Assembly (NCBI RefSeq): GCF_017877055.1
Contig: NZ_JAGIPG010000002.1
Location: forward strand, 1-64,000
DNA length: 64,000 nt
Reading direction: 5' to 3'
DNA from: Neorhizobium galegae
GTDB taxonomy: Bacteria > Pseudomonadota > Alphaproteobacteria > Rhizobiales > Rhizobiaceae
Within the stretch, counting starts at the first letter, position 1, and every line of letters begins with the position of its first letter. The notes below the pieces were generated by a model that saw only the letters and a list, made by a program, of their open reading frames with translations, did no database searches and was not told where the DNA came from. The translations under genes were made by a program, and so were the position numbers. Of the stretch, positions 53,196-62,169 are shown piece by piece.

Positions 53196-54260
53196 ATGGC
53201 GGCGCTGACTGAAGCCGAGGCGGCTCCGATAGTCCGCCGATCGCATCTGGCCCGGCAGACGCTGGTATTCTCCGGGTTGCTGGTGCTGTTCGCGGTCGCC
53301 TTCGTGGTCAGTCTCTGCGTCGGCCGCTTCTCGGTTCCGGCCATCCGGGCGCTGGAACTGATCTGGCTGGGCGCGACCGATCCGTGGCGGGAACTCACCA
53401 CAATCGAGGAACGCATCGTTCTTCTGGTGAGGGCGCCGCGCGTCGTGCTGGCAGCGCTCGCCGGCGCCGGGCTCGCTCTGTCGGGGGCGGCTCTGCAGGG
53501 TGTTTTCCGTAATCCCCTCGTCTCGCCGGATATCCTCGGCATCTCGCAGGGAGCGGCCTTCGGCGGCGCGCTCGGCATCATGCTCGGCATCTGGGGTTTC
53601 CCGCTGATCGCCATGGTCTTCATTTCCGGCATGGCGGCCGTCATCTTGGTCGGCCTGATTTCGCGCATCAACGGCCGCAGCGAAACGATCACGGTGATCC
53701 TTTCGGGCCTCGTGGTCAGCTCGATGTTCTCCGCCGTCGTCTCGCTGCTGCAGTTCGTCGCCGACCCGAACACCTCGCTTCCGGCCATCGTCTACTGGCT
53801 GATGGGATCCTTCGCGACCGCGACCTGGGAACGCACGCTGATCGCCGCACCCGGCCTCATCATCGGCGGCGTGCTTCTCTGGATGCTGCGCTTCCGGCTC
53901 AACATCCTGTCGCTGGACGAAGCGGAAGCCCAGAGCCTTGGCGCCAGGACGAACCGCGAGCGCTGGCTGGTCTTCGGGCTGATCGCCGTCATCGTCGGCA
54001 GCCAGGTGGCGGTTTCCGGCATTATCGGCTGGATCGGCATCGTCATTCCGCATGCCTCCCGCCTGCTGGTCGGCCACGACCACCGCGCGCTGCTGCCCGC
54101 CTCCGTCGTACTCGGCGCCGGCTTCATGGTGATCATCGATACGCTCGCCCGCACCGCGACCGCCGCCGAAATCCCGCTCGGCGTGATCACCGCCCTGGTC
54201 GGCGCGCCGATTTTCGCGATGCTCCTGCGCAATCACTATCGCGAGAGGAACGGCTCATGA
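53196..54260 (+). CDS. FecCD-type ABC permease
   Basis: The 354-residue product is a FecCD/BtuC permease with about ten membrane helices, the LVRAPRVVLAALAGAGLALS segment near the N terminus, GAALQGVFRNPLVSPDILGI, and GIIGWIGIVIPHASRLLVGH near the C terminus, all typical of the family. It starts three bases after the binding-protein stop and overlaps the ATPase gene by ATGA. One permease gene suggests a homodimeric channel. Confidence 0.92.
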   Translation: MAALTEAEAAPIVRRSHLARQTLVFSGLLVLFAVAFVVSLCVGRFSVPAIRALELIWLGATDPWRELTTIEERIVLLVRAPRVVLAALAGAGLALSGAALQGVFRNPLVSPDILGISQGAAFGGALGIMLGIWGFPLIAMVFISGMAAVILVGLISRINGRSETITVILSGLVVSSMFSAVVSLLQFVADPNTSLPAIVYWLMGSFATATWERTLIAAPGLIIGGVLLWMLRFRLNILSLDEAEAQSLGARTNRERWLVFGLIAVIVGSQVAVSGIIGWIGIVIPHASRLLVGHDHRALLPASVVLGAGFMVIIDTLARTATAAEIPLGVITALVGAPIFAMLLRNHYRERNGS

Positions 54261-55018
54261 TTGGCCTCGAAGACGCCACCGTCCGTTTCGGATCGCGCAT
54301 CATCATCGAAGCCTTAAGCTTCTCGGTTCCGGTCGGCCGAACGCTCGCCATCCTCGGCCCGAACGGGCGCGGCAAGACGACGACGCTGAAGGCGATGCTC
54401 GGTTTCCAGCAGCTCGATGCCGGCCGCAGGGTCGCGCCCGATATCGTCGGTTATGTGCCGCAGACCGGTACCAGCAACCAGCGTTACCGCGCGCTTGACG
54501 TGGTGGTCATGGGCCGCGCCGCGCATCTCGGCATTTTCGGCCAGCCGGGACCGGAGGATTTCAGGGTCGCCCGTTCGGCGCTGGAACGGGCCGGTGCCGC
54601 GCGTTTCGCCGATCACTATTTCGACCGCCTTTCCGGCGGCGAACGCCAGCTCGTGCTGCTTGCCCGCGCGATTGCCACAGGCTCGCAGGTGCTGGTGCTC
54701 GACGAACCGGCAGCCGCTCTCGATCTGCACAATCAGGAACGGCTGCTGACCCTGCTCAATACGCTGCGCCAGCCGCGCGACAAGGCGATCGTCTTCACCA
54801 CCCACGATCCGAACCACGCGCTGTCCTCCGCCGACGATGCGCTGCTGATGATGCCGGGCGGCCAGCCCCCGCTCTTCGGCCCGGTCGCCGAGACGATCAC
54901 GCCGGAACATCTGGAAAGCCTCTATGGCGTGCCGATGCGCGTCGTCGAACTCGCCGGCCCGTCCGGCGAAGCCCATCGGGCAGTTCTGCCCGCCTTTGCA
55001 GGAATTCGTGCCGCATGA
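54257..55018 (+). CDS. FepC/BtuD-type ABC ATPase
   Basis: The 253-residue product has Walker A GPNGRGKTT near residue 34, signature LSGGERQL and Walker B VLVLDEPAAALDLHNQ. It is an iron-siderophore/corrinoid type ATPase. Its stop overlaps the next gene by ATGA, so the amidotransferase-fold proteins are made from the same message. Confidence 0.92.
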   Translation: MIGLEDATVRFGSRIIIEALSFSVPVGRTLAILGPNGRGKTTTLKAMLGFQQLDAGRRVAPDIVGYVPQTGTSNQRYRALDVVVMGRAAHLGIFGQPGPEDFRVARSALERAGAARFADHYFDRLSGGERQLVLLARAIATGSQVLVLDEPAAALDLHNQERLLTLLNTLRQPRDKAIVFTTHDPNHALSSADDALLMMPGGQPPLFGPVAETITPEHLESLYGVPMRVVELAGPSGEAHRAVLPAFAGIRAA

Positions 55019-55629
55019 CCATCCTGATGATCCAGTCGCACTACCAGGAGCCGTACTCGATGACCGTGCCGCTGTTCGGCGATGCCATCGCCTCCGGTCT
55101 CATGAGGATCGTGCGCGAGATGGAACTGAGCGGCGACGATTTCGCGACGGCCCGAGGGCTGATCACCACCACCCATCTCGACCAAGTCGGCTTCCAGCGT
55201 TTCGCGGCCGATGCCACCGCTTTTCTCGATCGCGGCGGCCGGTGGATCTATCACGGCCATATCCTGCGCCCGATATTGGCCGAGCTCGGCATCTACCGGC
55301 CGATCGAGAACCCGAAGCGGGTGGACTTCGTGCAGACCCGGCTTTCCGAGCACCCGATCTTCGCGGGGATCGACCAGAAGATGCTGGAAACCAACCATGG
55401 CGTCGCCGGCTTCTACGGCCGCGGCCACAACCCGCCGCCCGAAGGCGCCGTTGTCATCAATGCGCTCGGCCCGACACAAATCCCGATCGACTGGGTCTGG
55501 GCCCGGCCGCAGGGCGGTGAGTTTCTCAGCCATGCCGGTAACGAATTCTGGGGTTGTGGCGACGATCCCGAAATCAAGAAGCAGCTGGCGAGCCGCGCCG
55601 TCGCCTGGCTTGCCGGAGAGCTGAACTGA
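55015..55629 (+). CDS. Amidotransferase/ThuA-fold protein 1 of importer operon
   Basis: The 204-residue product has a flavodoxin-like alternating pattern (MTILMIQSHYQEPYSM; RGLITTTHLDQVGFQRFAAD; GGRWIYHGHI) that recalls the ThuA/class I amidotransferase-like fold. The most distinctive segments are ETNHGVAGFYGRGHNPPPEG and WVWARPQGGEFLSHAGNEFW, with several His and aromatic residues; I do not recognise a specific family. No cysteine nucleophile elbow is seen. It overlaps both neighbours and precedes a related protein. Confidence 0.7.
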   Translation: MTILMIQSHYQEPYSMTVPLFGDAIASGLMRIVREMELSGDDFATARGLITTTHLDQVGFQRFAADATAFLDRGGRWIYHGHILRPILAELGIYRPIENPKRVDFVQTRLSEHPIFAGIDQKMLETNHGVAGFYGRGHNPPPEGAVVINALGPTQIPIDWVWARPQGGEFLSHAGNEFWGCGDDPEIKKQLASRAVAWLAGELN

Positions 55630-56249
55630 TGAGCATTCTCGCGATCCATCCCGGCGCCTATTACCATATCGAGACACTCGAAGCGCCGCGTTATGCCCAT
55701 CATTTCGACGTGCTCGTGCGGCCGGAAGACCTGGCCTCCGTGGATCTTGTCGAGCACGCCGTCGTCTTCATTCCCTGCCGCACGCCGGCCGATCGCCTGG
55801 CGCCGCATGCCGTGCAGCTGCGCGCCTATCTCGACCAGGGCGGCACGATCGTCGCTACCGGCGAGACGAACTGGGACGTCATCCTTCCGGGCATAACCTT
55901 CGCGCCGCAGCTGACGAACTGGTGGTGGTGGCTGACGCCCGGTGCCGATCTCGGCGTCCGCATCGCCTCTCCCGACCATTCGCTGTTCCGCCATCTCGGG
56001 CAGGACGATCTCACCTGGCACCTGCACGGCTGGTTCGATCCGCCGGAAGGTGCGGACGTGCTCGCCGTCAACGGCGAGGGAAAACCCATTCTCTATGTGG
56101 ACGAGGTGACGACGCCCGGCCGCATGATCATCACCAGCCTCGACCCGTGCTTTCATCACGGATCCCACTTCATGCCCGCGACGACGCGTTTCCTGGATGG
56201 TTTTCTGCCCTGGATGCGCCAAGAGCTGGACGGAGCACAGATAAAATGA
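55629..56249 (+). CDS. Amidotransferase/ThuA-fold protein 2 of importer operon
   Basis: The 206-residue product is of the same size and pattern as the preceding one (MSILAIHPGAYYHIETLEAP; LDQGGTIVATGETNWDVILP) but has a distinct tryptophan-rich segment (TNWWWWLTPGADLG) and late histidines (SLDPCFHHGSHFMP). ATG 55629 overlaps the upstream stop (TGATG). Likely a divergent paralogue acting as a partner. No enzyme class can be named. Confidence 0.7.
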   Translation: MSILAIHPGAYYHIETLEAPRYAHHFDVLVRPEDLASVDLVEHAVVFIPCRTPADRLAPHAVQLRAYLDQGGTIVATGETNWDVILPGITFAPQLTNWWWWLTPGADLGVRIASPDHSLFRHLGQDDLTWHLHGWFDPPEGADVLAVNGEGKPILYVDEVTTPGRMIITSLDPCFHHGSHFMPATTRFLDGFLPWMRQELDGAQIK

Positions 56250-56749
56250 CCGACACGATCGACGTTCTCGAAGACGGCAAGCCGCTCTCCTACACCTATG
56301 CCGACCTGATGCATTTTCACGGCTTCGGTTTTCCGGGCGGCGTCGCCCATGCCTTCAAGGTGATGCAGCGGGCCATGCCGCTCCTGAGCCCCGACGGCCC
56401 GCCGGAGCGCCGCGAGATCGTCATCCGCACCGCGTTCCGCGGTCCCGGCGGCCGCGACGCCTTCGAAATGGTGACGCGCGGCCTGACCGAAGGCCGCTAT
56501 ACGGTCGATCAAGGGCTCGAAAAGCCGGAGCGCGGCAATATTCTCGAACGCTACGTCTTCGAGCTCAGCTATCGCGGTAAGACCGTGACCTTGCAGCTCA
56601 AGGAAGGCCATGTCCGCGACGAGTTCATTACCGTCAGCCGCAAACCGGACCGGACGCCGGCCGAAGAGGAACGCCTGGTCTGGCTGAAGCAGGAAATGGC
56701 CGACCGGCTGCTGGCGTTGCCGGCCGACGCGGTTTACGAAGAGGCCTGA
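56246..56749 (+). CDS. FmdE-like protein, motif cysteine missing
   Basis: The 167-residue product resembles the FmdE domain: near the N terminus LMHFHGFGFPGGVAHAFKVM parallels the family's FHGHxCPG signature, but the cysteine is replaced by phenylalanine and the second His by Phe. RTAFRGPGGRDAFEMVTRGL follows, as the second conserved block does. FmdE proteins are found with formylmethanofuran dehydrogenase and metal uptake genes; their role is poorly known. It is the last gene of the operon, coupled by ATGA. Confidence 0.65.
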   Translation: MTDTIDVLEDGKPLSYTYADLMHFHGFGFPGGVAHAFKVMQRAMPLLSPDGPPERREIVIRTAFRGPGGRDAFEMVTRGLTEGRYTVDQGLEKPERGNILERYVFELSYRGKTVTLQLKEGHVRDEFITVSRKPDRTPAEEERLVWLKQEMADRLLALPADAVYEEA

Positions 56750-56754
56750 GCCTA

Positions 56755-57858
56755 TCAGGCCGTGAACAGGTTCCTGAACTGCGACGGCTGGCAGCGGAGA
56801 TATTGCGGTGCCGGCTTCACCTGGGCGCCGAGTTCCGCTGCCGCATGCCAGGGCCAGCGCGGATTGTAGAGAACCGCGCGGGCAATCGCCACGATATCCG
56901 CATCGCCGGTCGAAACGATCGCTTCCGCCTGCGTCGGTTCGGTGATCAGGCCGACCGCCACGACCGGCATCTTTACCGCAGCCTTGACGGCGCGCGCCAA
57001 GGGCACCTGATAGCTCGGGCCGAGCGGGATCTTCTGTTCGATATGCAGCCCCCCGCTCGAGACGTGGATCGCATCGCAGCCCTTCTCGTCCAGCATCTGG
57101 GCAAAGGCGATGGTCTGGTCGACGTCGAGGCCACCATCTACCCAGTCGGTTGCCGAAACGCGTACCGTCACCGCCTTGTCGGACGGGAAGGCCTGGCGAA
57201 CGGTATCGAAGACTTCCATCGGAAAGCGCAGACGGTTTTCCAGAGACCCGCCATATTCGTCGGTCCGCTGGTTGGAGAGCGGCGACATGAACTGGTGCAG
57301 CAGATAACCGTGCGCCGCATGGATCTGGATCGCGTCGAGCCCGATCCTGGCCGCCCGCACGGCGGAAGCCGCAAACGCATCTCGCACGCGCTTCAGCCCA
57401 TTCTTGTCGAGCGTGACGGGGGCCACGTATTTCGGATTGAAGGGGATCGCCGATGCCGACTCGGTCTGCCAGCCGTTCGGATGATCCGGGGCGATCTGGC
57501 TGCCGCCGAGCCAGGGCTTGTCGGTCGAGGCCTTGCGGCCGGCATGGGCGAGCTGCACCGAGATCGGCATGTCCGACCATTTGCGGATGCTGTCGAGCGT
57601 GCGGGCCATCGCCGCCTCGGTCGCATCGTCATAAAGCCCGACATCCGCATAGGTGATGCGGCCTTCCGGGGTGACCCCGGTCGCCTCGATCGTCAGAAGC
57701 GCTGCGCCGGAAAGCGCGAGCTGGCCGAGATGGATGAGGTGCCAATCGGTCATGCAGCCGTTCTCGGCCGAATATTGGCACATGGGCGCGATGACGATGC
57801 GGTTCGAGAGATCCAGATTGCGGACACGGAGCGGAGTGAAGAGAGCGGGCTGGGCCAT
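56755..57858 (-). CDS. Old-yellow-enzyme NADH:flavin oxidoreductase, YqjM-like
   Basis: The 367-residue product is a TIM-barrel FMN enzyme with the YqjM/thermophilic-like subclass markers: APMCQYSA near residue 25, whose cysteine tunes the flavin, QLAHAGRKAS, IQIHAAHGYLLHQFMSPLSN with the two substrate-binding histidines, and TDEYGGSLENRLRF. It reduces activated C=C bonds with NAD(P)H. ATG 57858 fits the family N terminus; the upstream 32 codons are not conserved in style. Convergent with the importer operon, five bases apart. Confidence 0.92.
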   Translation of the reverse strand: MAQPALFTPLRVRNLDLSNRIVIAPMCQYSAENGCMTDWHLIHLGQLALSGAALLTIEATGVTPEGRITYADVGLYDDATEAAMARTLDSIRKWSDMPISVQLAHAGRKASTDKPWLGGSQIAPDHPNGWQTESASAIPFNPKYVAPVTLDKNGLKRVRDAFAASAVRAARIGLDAIQIHAAHGYLLHQFMSPLSNQRTDEYGGSLENRLRFPMEVFDTVRQAFPSDKAVTVRVSATDWVDGGLDVDQTIAFAQMLDEKGCDAIHVSSGGLHIEQKIPLGPSYQVPLARAVKAAVKMPVVAVGLITEPTQAEAIVSTGDADIVAIARAVLYNPRWPWHAAAELGAQVKPAPQYLRCQPSQFRNLFTA

Positions 57859-57976
57859 GACGGGTTCCTTTGCGCGATCGTCGGCGCTCAAGAGGAGGGT
57901 AGGGTGCGCCGGGACCGGTTCCGGCTTTGTGACAAATCGCGACCGGTGCTTCAAGTCACGCTGATGCGAGGGCCGT

Positions 57977-59860
57977 TCACCAGACGACCGGATGCGTCTC
58001 GCCGGTCAGCACATTGACGAACCCTTCCGGCGCCCGTTCCGACGGCGCAACCAGCACCCAGCGCCAGGGCGAGCAGGTCAGCGTCGCAAACGACAGCCGC
58101 TCCGGAAAACCCGGCCACCAGCGCGGCGAAAACGTCGGTTCGTACATCCAGTCGATCGTCTCGCCCGCCTTGTAGAGCGCCTGCATTTCCGCATCGAGAT
58201 CTTCCGCCGAGCGCGCCGTCATCAGCCCGCCGACCTCGTAATGAACGCGGGCGATCACCTTGCCGCCGGAGACCAGAACCCAGCCGCCCTGCTGTTCGGC
58301 GAGCGCATTGGCGACCATCGCCATCGCCTCGTCCGAGGAACCGACCACCCAGATATTATGCTTGTCGTGCCCGAGCGTCGAGCCGAGCGCCGTATCCGGC
58401 GTACGCGGCCCGGTGCCGAGCCAGAACATCTTCGACACCTTGGCCTCGCCGGAGAACCGGTCGACGATCGAGAATTTCGTGACGTTGCGGTTATGATCGC
58501 GCTGGACGGCGCCGTCCGCCACCGGCAGTTCCATGGTGATGAATTCGTCCGACCAGTGGAAGGGCCGCAGCAGCGCGGCACTTGCCGTTTCACGATCCGC
58601 CGGTGCTGCGATGCGAAAGTCGGCGGCGGTGACCTGCCGGTCGATCTTCACCGTCTTCGTCGCCCATTCCGGCCAGTCGATTTGCGGGCGCGCGCCGGTG
58701 AACGTCTTGCCCTCGGAGACCGGCGCACCATCCGCCCAGACCTTGGCGATCGACAGCTTTTCGACTTCATCCAGCAGCACGATATCCGCAAAACGACCGG
58801 GCGCGATCGAGCCCACCCAGGGCGTCAGCCGCATATGCCGCGCCGGGTTGAGCGTCACGCACTGAATGGCGATTTCCGGCGGAAGTCCGTTCTCGATCGC
58901 GAGGCGCACGTTGTAATCGGTCGCGCCCATCTTCAGCGTATCGGAGGCGCTGCGGTCGTCTGTGACGAAAGCCACCTGCGACCAGTCGGCGAGGTTCTTT
59001 TCGATGAGACCCCGGATGACCTCCGGCAGCGAATGCGGCCGAAGCTCGATGAACAGCCCGTGCTGCAGCTTCTGCCAGATCTCCTCCAGGAACCACCCTT
59101 CGTGATCGGAGGCAAGGCCGGCGGCGGCGAACGCATTGATCGACGGGAGGTCGCGCAGGCCCGCGCCGTGGCCCTCGACGACGCCGCGCTGTTCGAAGGT
59201 CGCGCCGATCATGCCCCAGAGCCGGTCGTAGGACGGGTTGTTCGGATCGGAGATCGACGGCCAGTCCATCACCTCGTCGAGGCCCGCGACCATCAGGCTT
59301 TCGCTCATGAACTGCTTCTGCTCGTCATGACCGAAATAGCCGCCGCCCCATTCATAGGCCGTCGGTGGCACGGCCGAGCCCGGCAGCGGAAAGATCTTCA
59401 TCGGCGAGCCGCGGCGGCGGGCTTCCAGCCAGAATTCCAGGTTGCGGGCGCCGTTGACGTTGGAAAATTCGTGGCTCGCCTCGCAGGTCCAGGTAACGCC
59501 ATGCGGCATCACGAGCGCCGCTTCCCATTCCGGCGTCAGATGCGAGCTTTCGATATGCTTGTGCGCTTCGCCGAAGCCCGGAACAGCAAAGAGGTGTGGC
59601 TCATGACTGCGTTCGGCCACTTCGCCCGAAAAGCTGCCGGCCGGCCCGACATAGGCGATCCGCCGACCCTTGATGACGATCTCCTGGTCGTCCAGCCATG
59701 TCCTGCTGTGGACATCGAGCAATCTGCCAACCCTCAGCAGCCGGTCCGCAGGCCGGTTGCCGAGCGCCGTCAGCACCAGGTCCTGGCGGATGCGGACCTC
59801 GTCGGCTGCGTTAATCAGCAAATCGTCGGGGAGGGGGGTGGAAATTGTCATCGGGAGCAT
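57977..59860 (-). CDS. Adenine-deaminase-family amidohydrolase
   Basis: The 627-residue product is a metal-dependent amidohydrolase of the AdeC group, which turns adenine into hypoxanthine. The metal site is seen in GFGEAHKHIESSH, ASHEFSNV, ASDHEGW and FVTDDRSASD. The usual DPHE of the family reads EASHE here, so the substrate may differ, for example another aminopurine. The C-terminal barrel ends in VLVAPSERAPEGFVNVLTGE. The start may be 59860 or three codons later; neither has a strong ribosome site. Confidence 0.85.
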   Translation of the reverse strand: MLPMTISTPLPDDLLINAADEVRIRQDLVLTALGNRPADRLLRVGRLLDVHSRTWLDDQEIVIKGRRIAYVGPAGSFSGEVAERSHEPHLFAVPGFGEAHKHIESSHLTPEWEAALVMPHGVTWTCEASHEFSNVNGARNLEFWLEARRRGSPMKIFPLPGSAVPPTAYEWGGGYFGHDEQKQFMSESLMVAGLDEVMDWPSISDPNNPSYDRLWGMIGATFEQRGVVEGHGAGLRDLPSINAFAAAGLASDHEGWFLEEIWQKLQHGLFIELRPHSLPEVIRGLIEKNLADWSQVAFVTDDRSASDTLKMGATDYNVRLAIENGLPPEIAIQCVTLNPARHMRLTPWVGSIAPGRFADIVLLDEVEKLSIAKVWADGAPVSEGKTFTGARPQIDWPEWATKTVKIDRQVTAADFRIAAPADRETASAALLRPFHWSDEFITMELPVADGAVQRDHNRNVTKFSIVDRFSGEAKVSKMFWLGTGPRTPDTALGSTLGHDKHNIWVVGSSDEAMAMVANALAEQQGGWVLVSGGKVIARVHYEVGGLMTARSAEDLDAEMQALYKAGETIDWMYEPTFSPRWWPGFPERLSFATLTCSPWRWVLVAPSERAPEGFVNVLTGETHPVVW

Positions 59861-60119
59861 GCCTGTGGGGTTCTGATCGCCGGACCCTAAAGACGATGCC
59901 TGGGCGTGTAAACCATCGCTAGCCGTGCATTCGGCGCCCGCCGTGTCGCAGAATCAACCTGTAGTAGGATATATTTCAAGCCTAAAGAAATTCGCCTTTT
60001 GGGCGTCAATGCCTAATAATTGGGCTTGCGGCCCGGCCGTTCAAAAAATAGTATCGCCCTTAATTCCCGGGGGTGCCCAGGGGAGCATCAACGCCGCTTT
60101 CGAAAAAAGGACACGCCTC
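59861..60119. other. Divergent intergenic region, no gene seen
   Basis: The 259 bases hold the promoters of the amidohydrolase gene and of the second Pot-type importer. They are more AT-rich around 59965-60060. No palindrome was convincing. Confidence 0.4.
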
Positions 60120-61160
60120 ATGAAGGCCACTCGTTTCACCCAATTGGCAACCCTTGCTCTCCTGGCGACGCTCGGCGGCGCAGCAACGGCAAGCGCCCAG
60201 TCGAAGACGCTCACCATTTCCTGGTGGGGCTATAACGGCGAGAAGATGACCACCAACATCATCGATCCGTTCAAGAAGATCTGCGGCTGCGACATCGTTT
60301 TCGAGACCGGCAACAATGCCGACCGCCTCAACAAGCTCAAGCTGCGCGACGGCAAGGGCGTCGACGTCATCTATCTGACGGACAGCTTCTCGCAGCTCGG
60401 CATCGAGCAGGGCCTGTTCCAGCCGGTCGATCCGGCCAAGATCCCGAACCTCTCCGAAATCTACGAACTCGGCCGCGCGCCGCAGGGCAAATATGGCCCG
60501 GCCTACACGATCGGCCGCATCGGCCTCGTTTATGACTCGGCCAAGGTCAACCCTCCGATCACCTCCTGGAACGACCTGTGGCGTCCGGACCTGAAGGGCT
60601 CGGTTTCGCTTCCGGGCATCACCACCACGGCCGGCCCAATGGTCGTGGTGCAGGCTGGCAAACATGCCGGCGTTGATCCCTATACCGGCACCGACAAGGC
60701 GTTCGAAGCCGTCGAAGCCCTGAAGCCGAACGTCGTCAAGAACTACAATACCGGTTCCGAACTGGTGAACCTGATCTCGACCGGCGAAGTGCGCGTCGCG
60801 ATCGGCCAGGATTTTACGCTCGCCTCCATGCAGGCCGCGGTCAAGACCATGACCTGGGCGAAACTCAAGGACGGCGATATCGCCACGCTCAACACGGTCA
60901 ACATCCCGAAGGGTTCGACGAATGTCGAACTGGCCCACCAGTTCATCAACTTCATCCTGTCCAAGGACGTGCAGCAGAAGGAAGCCGAGCAGGGCGTCGA
61001 CGCGCCGATCTCCACCAAGGTCCAGCTCACCCCCGACCAGGCGAAGATCTGGACCTACGGCGCGGATCAGGTTTCCAGCCTGACCCGTATCGACTACGCC
61101 AAGATGAACGCCGCCAAGACCGACTGGATCGACCGCTGGAACGAGGTTTTCGGCAAGTAA
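60120..61160 (+). CDS. Pot-type ABC substrate-binding protein
   Basis: The 346-residue product has a Sec signal (MKATRFTQLATLALLATLGG) ending near ASAQ and a PotD/AfuA-like body (LTISWWGYNGEKMTTNIIDP; GVDVIYLTDSFSQLGIEQGL; VAIGQDFTLASMQAAVKTM). Ligands of the family are polyamines, amino-acid-like cations and others. It is divergent from the amidohydrolase gene and heads a four-gene importer operon; a purine-related substrate would fit the neighbour, but this is inference. Confidence 0.9.
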   Translation: MKATRFTQLATLALLATLGGAATASAQSKTLTISWWGYNGEKMTTNIIDPFKKICGCDIVFETGNNADRLNKLKLRDGKGVDVIYLTDSFSQLGIEQGLFQPVDPAKIPNLSEIYELGRAPQGKYGPAYTIGRIGLVYDSAKVNPPITSWNDLWRPDLKGSVSLPGITTTAGPMVVVQAGKHAGVDPYTGTDKAFEAVEALKPNVVKNYNTGSELVNLISTGEVRVAIGQDFTLASMQAAVKTMTWAKLKDGDIATLNTVNIPKGSTNVELAHQFINFILSKDVQQKEAEQGVDAPISTKVQLTPDQAKIWTYGADQVSSLTRIDYAKMNAAKTDWIDRWNEVFGK

Positions 61161-61187
61161 GATAAGTAGCGAAAAGCTGGCGGCTTT

Positions 61188-61316
61188 GCCGCCACCCCCT
61201 CACCCCGCCTCCGCTTTGCTCGGCGACCCTCTTCCCGCTGGGGAGAGGAGGAACGGAGCCGGCGCGGCATATACCTTCTTCCCGGTGGGGAGAAGGTGTC
61301 GGCAGGCGGATGTGGG
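61188..61316. repeat. Rhizobial palindromic repeat, tandem hairpins
   Basis: Two hairpins occur in tandem: CCTCTTCCC/GGGGAGAGG at 61228-61248 and ACCTTCTTCCC/GGGGAGAAGGT at 61273-61297, flanked by CCCCTCACCCCG and GGCAGGCGGATG. They belong to the same family as the repeat at 47746, and again lie between a binding-protein gene and its permease gene. Confidence 0.75.
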
Positions 61317-61344
61317 GGAGCCACCCGAAAGAGACAAGTTTCCG

Positions 61345-62169
61345 ATGAACAAGCTTGCCAGATGGGGTTTGACGATGCCGGCGACGATCGCCGTCGTCCT
61401 GCTTCTGGTCATCCCCGTCGTGCTGACGATCGCCACCACATTCGGCGAGGCGGGCGGTCCGTTTTCCACCTATACGGCTTTCTTCAAGAGCGGCTTCCGC
61501 ATGGCGGTTCTCTACCGCACCCTGCAGATCGCCCTGATCACCACGGGCATCGCGCTCGTGGTCGGCTTCATCACCGCTTACGTCATCGCCCAGATGCCCG
61601 GACGCCTGAAGAGCATCATGATCGTCGCCGCGGTCTTTCCTTTGCTGACCGGCGTCGTTGTCCGCTCCTTCGCCTGGCTGATCATCCTCGGCAAGAACGG
61701 TATCATCAACAATGTCCTGATGTCGGTCGGGCTGATCGGCGAGCCCCTGTCGATGCTGTACACGCAAGGCTCCGTCATCGTCGCGATGGTCTATCTGTTC
61801 GTGCCGCTGATGATCCTGACCTTGGTCGGCGTGCTGGAGGGAATCCCGCGTGACCTTATCGAAGCGGCAGCCTCGCTCGGCGCCCGACCGATCCCGACCT
61901 TCCTGCAGGTCATCCTGCCGCTTGCAGCCCCCGGCCTCATCGTCGGCGCGGTGCTGGTTTTCACCGGCAGCTTCACCTCCTATGCGACGCCGCAGCTTCT
62001 CGGCGGCGAAAAGCAGATGATGATGGGCACCTTCCTCTACCAGCGCGCCATGGTGACCTTCGACTGGGTCGGCGCCTCGACGATCGCCGCGATCATGGTG
62101 GTCATAACCATCGGCGTCGTGCTCATCATGAGCCGCATGGCACGCCGTCTCAACCCGATGGCGGTCTGA
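61345..62169 (+). CDS. Pot-type ABC permease, PotB-like
   Basis: The 274-residue product has six membrane helices (MPATIAVVLLLVIPVVLTIA first) and the inner loop IEAAASLGARPIPTFLQVIL. ATG 61345 is taken as start; the upstream frame lies in the repeat. It overlaps the partner permease gene (TGATG). Confidence 0.92.
   Translation: MNKLARWGLTMPATIAVVLLLVIPVVLTIATTFGEAGGPFSTYTAFFKSGFRMAVLYRTLQIALITTGIALVVGFITAYVIAQMPGRLKSIMIVAAVFPLLTGVVVRSFAWLIILGKNGIINNVLMSVGLIGEPLSMLYTQGSVIVAMVYLFVPLMILTLVGVLEGIPRDLIEAAASLGARPIPTFLQVILPLAAPGLIVGAVLVFTGSFTSYATPQLLGGEKQMMMGTFLYQRAMVTFDWVGASTIAAIMVVITIGVVLIMSRMARRLNPMAV

Noticed and set aside
52059..54236. A 725-residue minus-strand protein
   Set aside because: It is the complementary strand of the binding-protein and permease genes; its composition (His, Asp, Arg rich) is that of GC-rich antisense.
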